NCBI GenBank assembly: GCA_030512335.1
Contig: JAULSU010000004.1
Location: 1,364,001 to 1,428,000 of the forward strand
Direction of reading: 5' to 3'
Source of the DNA: Immersiella caudata
Lineage: Eukaryota > Ascomycota > Sordariomycetes > Sordariales > Lasiosphaeriaceae
DNA length: 64,000 bases
A model generated the notes under the pieces. That model did not search any database. It was not told the DNA's origin and worked only from the letters and a program-made list of their open reading frames with translations. Shown here piece after piece: positions 36,788 through 48,222 of this stretch. The first letter of the stretch is position 1; the number at the start of each line of letters is the position of its first letter. A program made the position numbers and the translations under genes.

Positions 36788-38336
36788 ATGGACTGGTTCG
36801 GCCGTGCGCGTATCAACTTCACTCACTCAAAATCGCCTGTTGCCTTGAAGAAAAAGGACGGCTCAGTAACCGACTTGCTGGAGGTGGTTCAAAAAGCAAC
36901 TCCGCCATGCCAGCTGAATCCGCTGCTTTTCAATGGCCATCTCCAGACCATGTGGACTGCAGTCAAGGATGAGGGGCCGCCAATCTACTACCGAAGGAGG
37001 ATCTTTGATGCAAATCACAAAACGTATAACGGAACCTTTGCTGTGGACTTTGCGGTAAACCAACATGAAGATGTGGATGAGAAGCTCCCCCCACGGACTG
37101 CCTGCTTCTCGGAAGAGGAGTTTTCCCAGGTTGCTTCGGATGACAGTAGGCCGATGCTTATAGTGCTTCATGGACTTTCCGGTGGATCCTATGAAGAATA
37201 TCTTCGTCATGCCATTGCACCCTTGGTACTAAACGATGGGGGTTGGGAAGTCTGCGTGGTCAACGCTCGTGGATGCGCCAATAGCGAGGTTACGAGTGGG
37301 GTGCTATTCAACGCCAGGGCAACTTGGGATGTTCGACAGATTGTCAGCTGGGCAAAGGAGACTTTCCCAAACAGGCCCCTGTTTGCCATGGGCTTCTCGC
37401 TTGGAGCCAACATTTTGACCAACGTAGGTTCAGAAATTATCGCTACCTGTGACCTTTAAGACTAACCATTTCTCAGTATGTCGGAGAGGAGGGCGCGAAT
37501 TGCCCCTTGAAGGCAGCCATCTCTGTGGGCAACCCATTTGACTTGGAAGCAAGCAACAAGGCATTGACTCGGTCAACGCTCGGGCATCACATTTACCAGA
37601 GGGTAATGGGGAGTAAGTTGGAGTTCTTCGCTCTGTCAATAATGGTGCTGACCTCTCAAAGCGAACATGAAGAAGCTCATCGCCAAGCATAAGGACGCTG
37701 TCCTCAAATACACCAATCTCGACTACGATCAAATACAACAGATTACCCGCCTTCACGAGTTTGATCGGGAGGTGCAGTAAGTTGCCTGATTCCATGACAT
37801 GGTATTGTTGAAGCTGGGAACGCTGACCATCATTACAGAACTGTCACCTGGGGCTACCCCACGGAGACGGCCTACTACCGAGATGCCTCATCATCTGACG
37901 CTGTATTGGCCATAAAGATCCCTTTCTTTATTCTTGCAGCGGAGGATGATCCCGTAGGCCTCCCAGTCCTGTTGAAAATCCCATTGTGTGCTGACAATGC
38001 CAACAGATTGCGGTCCAAGAGGCCATACCATACCAAGAAATCCGACTTAACCCGTATACGGTTCTCTGCGCATCGTCTCTAGGAGGACATCTCTCCTGGT
38101 TTGAGATTGGTGGCGGACGATGGCACGCTCGTCCGGTAGGTGTCCAATACATCCCCAGTTCTGTCTTTCTGGTTCTCTAACCTCATTAGATCTGCAATTT
38201 CTTGAACTATATGGCCTCGGAGATTGATCTTGATTCCATCAAGCCGATGGTCAATGGGAAGGAAGCCAACACCGAGCTGAAGACGCATTTCGACCCAGTC
38301 AGGAGAAAGTTACAGATTCTTACTGACTTGGAGTAG
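36788..38336 (+). CDS. Alpha/beta hydrolase, EEB1/EHT1-type acyltransferase/esterase
   Basis: Six-exon model: 36788-37423, 37477-37612, 37662-37776, 37839-37953, 38007-38135 and 38190-38336. All introns are about 50-60 bp with GTAGGT or GTAAGT-type donors, and the phases agree, giving 425 aa. The start is the ATG at 36788 (MDWFGRARINFTHS). The fold is recognisable by PCQLNPLLFNGHLQTMW, the oxyanion segment LIVLHGLSGGSYEEYLRH, the nucleophile elbow AMGFSLGANILTN (Ser about 203), the acid in ILAAEDDP (about 331) and the His in SSLGGHLSWFE (about 362). Yeast EEB1, EHT1 and YMR210W of this family make or split medium-chain fatty-acid ethyl esters and monoacylglycerols. The substrate here is inferred only from family. 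There is no signal peptide. Confidence 0.92.
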
Positions 38337-38678
38337 TACGGAGGGTAATTAATTGCCATGTCATTTGGCATCACTTCAATCAATAGAGTTGGACGGTCAG
38401 ACATAGCGGGCGCTCATAGAGGTTCAATTCCCTACAATTCATGTATTTCATCATAATTTCCTGTAGCATAGATATCACTTAAGCGCGCAAACTGCATCGG
38501 TCAATCGAAATATAGATATATCTCGATCCAATCTTAGTCTCGACACCAAGTGCGACATCCGATCGCGACCTCGTTTTGCCTCGGCCGTACCGACCTCCCC
38601 ACATCCCAAGATAAAAACGCCATACGCCATGCAGATGAACAGTACCGTATATCCGAAAAGGCACTAATGCCATCGCCA

Positions 38679-39343
38679 CTACTCAGGGGCGAACGATACC
38701 CTCTTCTTCTTTGGCTTGGCGGCCTTGGTCCCCTCGGCCGCAAGAGATGCCTTGAACCCATTTATGTCTTCATCTTCACCACCCTTTCCGTGCTTCTTCT
38801 TGCGCTTCTTGCGCAGAGACTCTTTTGTCTCGTCGAATTGAGCCTTGCGCTCCGCTTCCTTCGCTTCAGCTTCCGCCCGTCGTGCCTCGCGGATCTCCTC
38901 CATCTGCCTAGCCTTGATCATCTTCGACTCGATCTGGCCCTCCTTCTCTGCCTGGACCAGTGCGAGGATCGTTGTCATAGATTCCTGTCCAACTATGAGC
39001 AACCCCGTCAAGAAATAAGTAGGGGCTAGCAACGTACCCGATCATCCACAAACACCTTGCCCTTCTTCTTGCCCTTTGGCTTGGTCACACCAACCGGCGT
39101 GATCTTATTGAGCTCAGGGATCCCAAGCTCCTTCTCCGTATACACGCGCTTCTTGCGCTTTTTCAGGATATCGGCGATGTTGGGTCGGCCATTGATTCCT
39201 CTCCCTGGCTGCGGTGTCTTGGGCCCGTTCTTCTTGGCCTTGATGACGCCGTCATGCTGGGGCCCATTCTTCGACGCTTTGCTGCCTTTGATGCCGCTGC
39301 CGTTGGCAGCGTGCTTGTTTTTTATCGTCCTTGTTGTACCCAT
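38679..39343 (-). CDS. LOC1: LOC1-type ribosome biogenesis / RNA localisation protein
   Basis: Two-exon model: 39343-39038 and 38984-38679, with a GTACGT donor and GACAG acceptor in phase 0, giving 203 aa. The start is the ATG at 39343 (MGTTRTIKNKHAANG). The protein is very Lys-rich. It has family segments RPNIADILKKRKKRVYTEKE, LNKITPVGVTKPKGKKKGK and VFVDDRESMTTILALVQAE, then a long charged helix and a C-terminal KPKKKRVSFAPE. LOC1 in yeast is a nucleolar RNA-binding protein needed for 60S subunit assembly and mRNA localisation. It is divergent from HIS3, with about 380 bp between the starts. The family call is by motif. Confidence 0.85.
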
Positions 39344-39720
39344 TGTGAATGATCGACTGTCCGACTAGGAGGAACTGTTGCGAAACTGAGGCTCAGTTTC
39401 GCGGTCGGCTGCAGCTCTCTTAGCACAGCATCCAGCATCAAAAAATTTGGCCGAGACTTCGTTATCGGTTATCGCGAACGATAGGTGGGGTCAATGGGGG
39501 GACCCGGCAGGGGTTCGGGTGGCTGGGCGGCACCCGGCCAGCAGCGGTTGCTAGCGCGGGGCAGCGGGCTCTCTGATTCTTATCGACCCCGATAACGCTC
39601 CCCCAAATTTCTTGATCACCAACGACGAAAGACTCATTGGCTATTGTTGCGGAACTGTTGGCATTGAAGACCCAACGGCACCATACCGAGTATCAAGTCA
39701 CAAAGAAGAAATACGCTACA

Positions 39721-40459
39721 ATGGCTTCGGCACATCCTCCTCGCTGGGCGGCCTTTGCGCGCGACACCAACGAGACCAAGATCCAACTCGCCCTCAACCT
39801 CGATGGCGGGGCTTTCCCCCCCGAGACGGACAGCCGCCTCCTCGGCAAAGACGGCCACGCCACGCAGGCAAGCAAGTCGCAAACTATCAGCATCAACACA
39901 GGCATTGGCTTCCTCGACCACATGCTGCATGCGCTCTCGAAGCACGCGGGGTGGAGTCTGGCCATCGCTTGCAAGGGCGACCTGCACAGTGAGTACACCT
40001 CCTTTGCTTTGATGTTCGAAGCTCACCATCTATCTCTTACCAACAGTCGATGACCATCACACGGCCGAAGATGTCTGCATCGCCCTCGGTTACGCCTTTG
40101 CTCAGGCCCTCGGCACCCCAACAGGTCTCGCCCGCTTCGGCTCGGCATACTGCCCCTTGGACGAGGCCTTGAGCCGCGCGGTCGTGGATCTTTCGAACCG
40201 ACCATTCTGCGTCGTAGATACGGGGTTGAAGCGGGAGAAGATTGGGGATCTCAGCACGGAGATGATTCCCCACTGCTTCCAGAGCTTCGCCCAGGCCGCA
40301 CGCATTACTCTCCATGTGGACGTTTTGCGGGGGGACAATGACCATCACCGGGCAGAGAGCGCCTTCAAGGCAACGGCTGTGGCGATAAGGCAGGCCACAA
40401 GCAGGGTTGCTGGCAGGGAAGGGGAGGTGCCCAGTACTAAGGGCACACTGAGCGTTTGA
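39721..40459 (+). CDS. HIS3: Imidazoleglycerol-phosphate dehydratase
   Basis: Two exons, 39721-39988 and 40047-40459, with a GTGAGT donor and CAACAG acceptor; phase 1 is kept, giving 226 aa. The start is the ATG at 39721 (MASAHPPRWAAFARDTNETK); codons upstream in frame are not protein-like. The metal-binding histidine motifs of the family are intact: GIGFLDHMLHALSKHAGW, IDDHHTAEDVCIALGYAFAQ, SRAVVDLSNRPF, EMIPHCFQSFA and RGDNDHHRAESAFKA. It catalyses the sixth step of histidine synthesis, converting imidazole glycerol phosphate to imidazole acetol phosphate. A perfect TGACTCA (CPC1/Gcn4) site is not seen in the short upstream region; AGACTCA at 39629-39635 is one base off. Confidence 0.97.
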
Positions 40460-40763
40460 TTTGGGTTGGGGTGGAGCACAGAGCGGGATCAAGCATTTGG
40501 AAAAGCATATACAATAATACCATCTATTTATTTGCCCTCAAGCCAGTGCAAACCCCTCTCATGGATATACGGACTTGTCCTTATCTGACACAATAGATGC
40601 AGGGACCGAATTCCAAGTCCAGGAACCCAAGGCAATGCAAGGCAATGCAATGTTCAGGCCACAGTTGTGGACCACAAACCGAGACAGCCCTCAAAAACAA
40701 GCCCTTCCTGGGGCCAGTACCACATAGCCAATTCCACAACAGCTTCTTTCAACAACCATACAA

Positions 40764-40845
40764 TCGGGTATGGTGTAGTGGCTAACATCGCTGACTCTCA
40801 ACTTTGGGTACTCAGCAGCCCGGGGTTCGATTCCCCGTTCCCGAG
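40764..40845 (+). tRNA. tRNA-Glu (CTC) with intron
   Basis: The cloverleaf can be drawn by eye. The acceptor arm is TCGGGTA with TTCCCGA (one T-T mismatch), discriminator G. The anticodon stem is GCTGA/TCAGC, and the T arm is CGGGG-TTCGATT-CCCCG. The loop CTCTCA gives anticodon CTC. An intron of about 10 bases sits one base 3' of the anticodon, the canonical position. The mature length would be 72 bases and the variable loop is 4, as in yeast tRNA-Glu. Confidence 0.88.
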
Positions 40846-40889
40846 TTCCGGACACCCTACAACTACGGCGGATGACTAACATCCGCACT

Positions 40890-40981
40890 TCTTCCGTAGT
40901 ATAGTGGTCAGTATGTGAGCTTGTCAATGCCTTCTGGCAGTGTCATCGCTCGAGACCCGGGTTCAATTCCCGGCGGGAGAG
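40890..40981 (+). tRNA. tRNA-Asp (GTC) with intron
   Basis: The acceptor arm TCTTCCG pairs with CGGGAGA (one G-T pair), discriminator G. The anticodon stem is TGAGC/GCTCG, the anticodon GTC, and the T arm CCGGG-TTCAATT-CCCGG. A 20-base intron after position 37 contains a small TGCC/GGCA hairpin. The mature length is 72 bases. It lies only 44 bases downstream of tRNA-Glu in the same orientation. Confidence 0.92.
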
Positions 40982-41671
40982 ACAAGAGGGTGTCCTCACT
41001 TTTTGCAGCCTCAGTCAGGCCTTACTCTTTTTTTTTGGTGGTGGATGGAGGAGTTGTAGATGAGAGGTGGTAATGATGCTTTTGGGTCAACAATGTCGAT
41101 TTTGAATGAGGGTGTTTGTAGAGTCTTTGAATCGTCATCTCAGCGCTGTATGGGGGATCGCCATGCTGCTCTTCAAGACCGAAACATCCTGGGCAACAGG
41201 AAGCTCATCGGCTCTCAATTACAGTCAGAAACATCGACCAAATACCTGGGAAAGAATACTCGTCGAAAACAGAACAGAATCACGACAATCGCGCGAAACC
41301 CTGCATCTGCAAGTCATCAGGCACGCCGAACCCGGCGGCTCGGATCCGGGGATAGAGTTGCGATCGTACGTTGCGAACCCCACTTGGCAACCTCAAACGC
41401 TGCAGACGCAGCCGATCTCCAAAATACCGCCCTTTACGACCTAATGACGCAACTCACGAGAAGACGTCGCGACTTATAAGCTTAACATTCCCGGCGTCAA
41501 TTGAGAACTCATTGAATCAAACGAACCTTGATTGAAATGATATACTGGATTATATGAAGTAATCCCGACGACGCAGTGGAGGATTTCACACACCTCACTC
41601 ACTCACCTTGACGGCTGACAGCTCAATGCGAACGCCACTACGCGGGACATACGTACCAGGGGAAATACACC
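40982..41671. other. Intergenic after the tRNA pair
   Basis: Short overlapping frames (for example 41060-41479) have no domain and poor codon use. A T-run just after tRNA-Asp (41028-41036) fits a Pol III terminator. The promoter of the next gene lies at the right end. Confidence 0.5.
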
Positions 41672-42054
41672 ATGCGTTCTCACGACGTAACCAAACATGC
41701 GGAAGCGACTGAGGCCTCATGGGAAGCAGCGCGAGGCGCAACCTACGGCGCGGCCAAGTGGGGAATCGCGACGGCGGTGCTCGGCGGCCTTGGGTATGCG
41801 CTGTCACCGATATACAGGGGGTTAACTTTGCAGTTCAAGGTGTAGGTACCACTTCTTGTGAGTGCGATGGGCTATACTGATTTGCTGGCAGGTATATTCA
41901 GATGTCAGGGATGGTGCTGGGAAGTATGATTGAGGCGGATTCGAGACTGCGAGAGTACGAGGCGAGCATGCGGATGCGCCGGAGGTTGATGAGGGAGCAG
42001 GCCATGTGGCAGAGTTTTGAGGAGAAGTACGGGAAGGAGGAGGATGACGAGTGA
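41672..42054 (+). CDS. Small conserved-looking fungal protein, one membrane segment (110 aa)
   Basis: Exons 41672-41841 and 41892-42054; the GTAGGT donor and GGCAG acceptor keep phase 2, giving 110 aa. The start is the ATG at 41672 (MRSHDVTKHAEATEASWEA). A Gly/Ala-rich hydrophobic segment (GIATAVLGGLGYALSPIY, about 31-48) could cross or lie in a membrane. The C-terminal half is an amphipathic charged helix with SGMVLGSMIEADSRLREYEA and ends in an acidic tail. No reaction can be assigned. Its size and layout recall small mitochondrial inner-membrane factors, but this is inference. It is convergent with RFC4, whose stop lies 245 bases away. Confidence 0.75.
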
Positions 42055-42298
42055 TTGGGTTGAGCATGTTGCACTGGTTTTGGATTGCGAATAATCGCTT
42101 GTATTATTTTGGGGGATAGAGCAGGTCCGCCCTCTTGCTGGCGACGTGTCTGTACATACAAATGTAACACCATCTCGACTACATAGGTGCCGTGATGCTA
42201 TCTGTTGTGACCCGTCTCAAGCCTCTCAACCTGACGCCTAAAACGGTTGCGAGCCCCATGGGTATCTCATTGTTTTTGCCTCTCCATCTCTTCCTGGC

Positions 42299-43482
42299 TC
42301 ATTTCGTGGGCAGTTGAAACTTCTTGGGGTCCATGTTGAGTTTACACAGACGAACAACACAGCCGCTGAGCTGCAAAAGCGTCTGCACACCCTCCAGAAT
42401 CTTCATGTGCGTGAAGCCAATGATCTTGATGAACTCTAATTTGGAGTGCTCACTCAGAGTCGGGATTGTCTTCGTCACCTTGAACATAGTGCTAATAATG
42501 TCGTGGCTCGAGTATCCCAAATCCCAGAGTTCGCGAAGCGTGTCGAGCGCCGAATCGACGTTGCCCTCGTAGCAGGCCTTCAGCATCGCCTGGACCTTGA
42601 TGGGGTGTGGGGAGTCGACGACTTTGAAGACATTGTCTCCCGACACAAACCCGAAACCGGCAAAGGTGGACTGCAGGTTGTTGATAGCCTGTCGCATATC
42701 TCCCTCGGCGCTGAAGACGAGCGCAGCAAGTCCATCGTCGCTATACTCGACCTTCTCGGCCTCAATGATCTGCAGCAGCCGCTTCACGACTTGGGCGTCG
42801 GTCAGCTTGGCGTAGCGCAGGATAGCGCATCGTGATTGTAGGGGCTCGATAATCTTGTTGGACTGATTGCAGGCGAAGGCGAATCGTGTTGTGTTAGAGT
42901 AGATTTCCATCGTCCGTCGCAGCGCCTGCTGCGCACCGGATGTCATGCTGTCGGCTTCATCGAGAATAACAAGCTTGTGTCGCCCTGGGGGAAGCGTGAC
43001 CTTCTTCTGTGCAAAACCCTTGATTCGCTGTCGGACGACCTCGATGCCTGTCAAGAAGATGATGGTTGGCTACTGTAAACTTGCGGTTAAGAGAACCAAC
43101 GTACCACGTTCATCACTGGCGTTCAGTTCCAAGACGGCCTCCTTGTACGAGTCTCCTAGTAATTGTCTTGCAAGGCAGAGGACACTTGTGGTTTTTCCGA
43201 TACCGGGCATGCCCGAGATGATAACATGCGGCATGTTGCCATCTTTCGCGATGATCTTCAATCGCTCGATCGTTTCTGTGTTGCCGACCACATCGTCCAG
43301 AAAAACCGGTCTGTACTTTTCCACCCTATCAATCGGCGGTGGTCAGTTGGGTCCCAAAGAACATGATTGCTCAGCGCATACCAAGGAAGCTCGTAGGTGG
43401 CAGTCCCGTTTGCACTGGAGACTGCCTTGGCGGCTGCGGTGGAAGACTCGCCATTCGATTCCGGTTTCGTCTTTGGCGGCAT
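42299..43482 (-). CDS. RFC4: Replication factor C subunit 4 (yeast RFC4 / human RFC2 type)
   Basis: Three exons, 43482-43382, 43325-43105 and 43047-42299, with donors GTATGC and GTACGT; phases agree and give 356 aa. The start is the ATG at 43482 (MPPKTKPESNG). The AAA+ clamp-loader motifs are intact: LPWVEKYRPVFLDDVVGN, Walker A in GMPGIGKTTSVLCLARQLLG (about 73), ELNASDERG, Walker B in KLVILDEADSMTSGAQQALR (about 131), the SRC arginine-finger box in EPLQSRCAILRY (about 175), and the C-terminal collar helices. The RFC pentamer loads PCNA at primer-template junctions. IKGFAQKKVTLPPGRHK and VVDSPHPIKV identify the Rfc4 paralogue rather than Rfc2, Rfc3 or Rfc5. Confidence 0.96.
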
Positions 43483-44317
43483 CGTGAGGGCTCTGACAAT
43501 TTTGTTTGGAGCAGAGGGTGAAAGATTCTATGTCAAGTCTGGGTTTTTTTGAGGAACTGCACCGATGTGTGCTAGAATATTGGAACAGAAGCCTGGAGGG
43601 GCACGACGCGAGACGCGTTGACGTTGGCAGTCGCGTTCCAATAAAGTGGTTTCCCGCCAGAGCTGACCCATACATAACCCTATCCCCTGTTCTCGAACTC
43701 GTGGAAGCGAATGGCACGCTCCTTCGGTCGCAATTCTATCATAGCCACAAGCAAAAACTTGCCCTCGGAGTGACCGTCCTCCATGGCTTGCTTTTTGCAT
43801 CATCTTTCGTACGATAGGCATCGAGTTTCTTTTCCCATGCTCTATTGTTGCTCCTATAGGGCTTAGCTCCGTGTCTGTCGTTATTGGAACTCTCTTCAGT
43901 CTCTATCGTCTGAATACATATCCGGCACATCAATCCCATCAGTTGGAACGTCAAGCAGGCCGGTTTTTTTGGTCAAGACTGATGGTCTGATCGTGGCTTT
44001 CCGATCAGTCCATCTCGAATTGCGGCTCTGTTGTTGCGCTGGATGCCAAGCCGTGGCCCATGGCCTTTCTCGCCTGCCCCACCATCGCGCACATCATTGG
44101 CTAACCCCGTTGCTGCTGGAGACGTAAACAAGCCAGACGCTCTGGGCTTCACAACTGGGGATCCACGCTACACCAATTGGGGAGAAGAGCATAATAATCG
44201 TGCTCGGAAAGGGCCGCCACAACGTCGCCACCAAGCTCATCTGCGCCTGGAGCTTTGCTCCTGTCTTCGTGTTTCCTGCTCCACCACGTGCTCCTCCCTC
44301 GCATGCGCGCCTTCACA
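43483..44317. promoter_or_regulatory. Divergent promoter region, RFC4 and kinesin-14
   Basis: About 835 bp separate the two starts, which point away from each other. Both genes serve S/M-phase functions, so shared cell-cycle control is possible, but I did not identify a specific factor site. No reading frame in it is supported. Confidence 0.5.
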
Positions 44318-47300
44318 ATGGAGAGCAGAACCGAAAACATGGTATGTTGTGCTGTCGCGCACGAATGTCAGATCCCGACTGACTCTTTACTTCCCCGCCA
44401 GAAACCCTCAGGGCTTCGTCCGCCCAGCCAGTACTCTGCTGCCGTCCCCTCTTCGACAACAATGGGCCTCCAAGAGATGACCGACTCGGAGAGCAATGCG
44501 CGATCCCGTACAGTGGCTGCCGCTCAGGGAATGAAGCGCGCATACACAGGACCCAGTATGCCGACGCCCGTCCCACAGCTCGAGCTTGCCGCTGACTTGT
44601 TGGTGTCTTGTAGCAACGCAACCCGAAGCGAAACGAAAGACGCTGGCCGAAAGGGCAGGGGAGCCAATTGCGGCGAACAAGCCTTCCATTCCTCCACCGA
44701 CAGTGACGGCGTCATCTCTTATCCGGCCGGCTATCAAAGGCACTTCGATCGCGAACCTAGCGGGATCTCACGTGGGTGTTGCCTCCACAATGCGCTTTGC
44801 GATCGTGCTTCGCAGACCACTGACCTTCTCACTTAGGCTCAGGCACCTACTGCCACGACGGCTTCCTCTCGATATGCCCCGACGTCACGGCCTCCCGTCA
44901 CCAACTTCTCACAGACACTTGGACCAGGGAGTCGACCGCCCCCAACGAATGCAAGACCCGGGACATCAATGGGCAATAACTTTGGTCAGTCGACATACGG
45001 CCGTCCGCGAGCGACAACACGCTCGCGACCAGTAACCGCGATGGGCGACCGTGGGATAGAGGGCGAAGTAGTACAGGGTCAGCAACAACCCAATGGTACG
45101 AAGCTTTCATCTTCTCTTCGGTTCAGTGTCAGGAGACCCGTTCGCCGGTCTGTTTCTTTAGATTCTCTTCTACAGCCCTCTGAACGACCAAGGGATGAGT
45201 TAGGCCTCAGCAAGGCTATGGCCAACCTCTCCGTTGACGATGCAGTGGGAGAACCTCCCAAAGGTGGTCAAGTGATTACCAAGCGAGAACAACAAATGTC
45301 ACTTCACCCGCGTGGAGCCGGTACTAAGGGAGGGGTTGTCGTCAACTGGCGGGAGCAAAAGCAACTATGGGGGCAGGTCAAGTCTGCAAGTCCCTCCCAA
45401 CCAAAGACACCAAACCGCGAGAAGACGGCCGCACAGCCAAAGACCCCATGTCCCGACAAGAATCTCGAAGTCGAGTTTGAGAAGCTAGGGACAGCGATCA
45501 AGAGCGCTCGGCGACTTCGGAACTCGCCCACCAAATCCCCTTCTCCTACAAAACTACCTTACCTTACCAAAGACTCAAATTTAACATCATTCACAGGTTG
45601 GGATGTCGACGAGAGGTTAGACGGTATCGAGAGCCAGTTCAAGGCTATGAAGGAGGCCATGACTACGTCCCTGAGTGATCGGAAGACGCTGGAAGACGCG
45701 GTGGATATGGCAAAGACACGAGGTGAGTAGGGTTTGTTGGCTGTTTATTGGTTAGTTGTTAATCCGCAGACAGTCAGCGATCTGGAGCGAGAAAAGCAAA
45801 AGCTTGACAACAGGAATGTGCAGCTGCAGGGCGAGCTCGACAGCCTGCAACGACAGGTAGTGCAACTGACCCTGGATTTGGAGGGCGAACAGCGGAAACA
45901 CAAGTACAATGTTGAGGACATGTCAAGAGAGCACCGACAGGCACTCGACGAACTCAGGCGAGAGCTGAAAGACGAGACAGACCGGATGCAGCGTACACAT
46001 CGCGAGGAACTGGAGGCGCTCGAGAGGCATTACCGCGCTGAGATGGAGGATGAGCGGTCCCAAAAATCCAGAGAACTCCAAGAATTGCGGGCGAGGCTAG
46101 GGGCAGAGCAGCAAGACCTGAGCCTCGCCATTCTTGGCAAGGAGCGCGAGATCCAGGACATGCGATCACAGCTGGAATCCGTCAAATCGGACCTCGACCG
46201 GGAGCAGACGATCAAAGGGGGGCTTCAGAAGCAGATCGCCGAGATGTCAACAACAGCTATGACGTTGGAGGATCGAAACCGAGCTCTTCGGGCGCAGATC
46301 GACTTCCTTGAATCCGACAGCAAACAACAATCTGACTCGTTTGCAGCGATGGAGGCTCGCCTTCAGGATGCGTTGAGGATAGCGGAGGAAGCGCGTCAGA
46401 AGCTCATCAAGGAGGAGACGGAACGCCGGATTCTCTTCAACAAGTACCAGGAGCTGAAGGGCAACATTCGTGTTATGTGCAGGGTGCGGCCAGTGTTGAA
46501 CGAGAGCGAGGGGAACCAAGCCCTGATCGCATTCCCGGATCTAAAGACCTCGGCACAGATCGATGTAACAGGGCCGGAAGAGAGGAGCAGTCTTGGACAC
46601 ACCATCCGCAAAGTCATCCCCTTCGAGTTCGACCGGGTTTTCACCCCTGCAATCCACAACGAGGAGATCTTTGGAGAGATTTCACAGCTGGTTCAGAGCG
46701 CGCTTGATGGTTTCAACGTGTGTATTTTCTGCTACGGTCAAACAGGCTCTGGCAAGACTTACACCATGTCGTCATCAGACGGTATGATCCCGCGGGCCAC
46801 GCACATGATCTACGAGACCGTCACCAAACTGAAGGAGAAGTCTTGGACGTACACCATGGAGGGTAGCTTCGTTGAGGTGTACAACGAAGAACTGAACGAT
46901 TTACTCACGCCGAACACGGAGCAGAAGAGAAAGCTCGAGATTCGCCACGACGATGCTCGGAAGCAAACTACTGTGCTCAACTGCAAGACGGTAGCCTTGG
47001 ATTCACCAAACACGGTGGAGTCGATACTCCAGCAGGCGCAGAACAACCGTAGCGTCGCAGCGACCAAGGCGAACGAGAGGTCATCGCGCTCCCACTCAGT
47101 TTTCATACTCAAGCTCGTGGGTGAGAACTCGGCGACGAATGAGCGATGTGAAGGGACACTCAACCTGGTCGACCTTGCTGGTTCAGAGAGGCTCAAGCAC
47201 TCACAGGCAGAGGGCGACCGCATGAAGGAGACACAAAACATCAACAAGAGTCTGGCATGCCTTGGTGATGTGATCGAGGCCCTTGGCCGCGGTTCAGGAC

Positions 47301-47562
47301 ATATTCCCTACCGCAACTCTAAGTTGACGCATCTTCTCCAATACTCACTTGGTGGGAATTCGAAGACGCTCATGTTTGTCATGGTCAGCCCGCTAGAGGC
47401 GCACTTGAAGGAAACGATCACATCGTTGCGATTTGCGACTAAGGTAAGCCGAATACCCCTTGCAGGGGAGGGACATCTGTTGACAAGGAACAGGTGCACA
47501 ACACCCACATTGGAACCGCCAAATCAACAAAGAAGACAAAAGAGAGAATCAGCGACTGTTGA
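44318..47562 (+). CDS. Kinesin-14 (C-terminal motor, KAR3/KlpA family)
   Basis: Six exons: 44318-44341, 44402-44555, 44614-44771, 44837-45722, 45774-47443 and 47494-47562. All phases agree and give 986 aa. Exon 1 encodes only MESRTENM before a GTATGT donor. Residues 9-400 are Ser/Pro/Arg-rich and include KRKTLAERAGEP and TPNREKTAAQPKTP, a probable microtubule-binding tail. A coiled coil spans about 408-635. The neck and motor start at GNIRVMCRVRPVLNESEG (about 637); nucleotide-binding motifs are GQTGSGKTYTMSS (728), NERSSRSHSVF (840) and LVDLAGSERL (873). The last exon gives VHNTHIGTAKSTKK. The motor at the C-terminus marks a minus-end-directed spindle kinesin. An uncorrected frame running past 47443 reads a false tail. 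Confidence 0.95.
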
Positions 47563-48222
47563 ACGCCCGTTGCAAGTATTCGAGTATGACATAGTTTGTC
47601 TGTTGGATGAGGTGCCACACGCTTGCTGTTTTAGGAAATAAGGGGTAATGATACCACGAATGACATTTATGGGTGGTTGGGGAATAGCGCTCTGTGGATA
47701 ACTGACCGGACTGGGAGGGGTGTTTTGGTTTTGGGTCGCTGGAGTCATACGGGAGGTTTGTTGGTGTTATACAGTACAATACGGCTTGTATACTACTCGA
47801 GGCTGGCTGTCTCGAGAGAATGACATTGTTTGGCATGCTGCGGATCCTGTCTGTGTGGTGTTTTGAGTGTCCTTTCCTGTGGTGGCTTGGACGTTCTGGG
47901 TATGGCCAGGGGGAAGACGAGAGAGAAGTGCCGGCCCATGAGGTCATTGGTTTAAAGCTATGTTTCTCCGATGCTTGGAATGGGCCAAAGGCTCAAGGAA
48001 CAGATCTGAGGGGAATGTTTCCCAACTATTGCACTAAAACCGCCATTGACCGCCAATGCTGCGGCGTACTGTACGGACACGGGGAGGGAACAGCCGACGA
48101 CATCACCACCGATTTTGAACCAAGCATATAGATGTCACTCCACTGCAAGTGGTCGTACGAGATATCGATAGTCTCTATTCATGTTCCCAAGGGTATTATC
48201 TAGGTCTAACCGGCACACTGGC
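47563..48222. other. Convergent 3' region
   Basis: The shared 3' flank of the kinesin gene and the minus-strand 319-aa gene. No gene is seen; short frames on both strands are not supported. Confidence 0.55.

Noticed and set aside
39600..39720. Possible CPC1/Gcn4 control site before HIS3
   Set aside because: The only candidate is AGACTCA at 39629-39635, one base from the consensus TGACTCA. This is too weak to claim general amino-acid control from the sequence alone.
41060..41479. 139-codon frame between tRNA-Asp and the 110-aa gene
   Set aside because: It competes with another long frame in the same strand, has no motif, no codon bias and no splice sites connecting it to the next gene.
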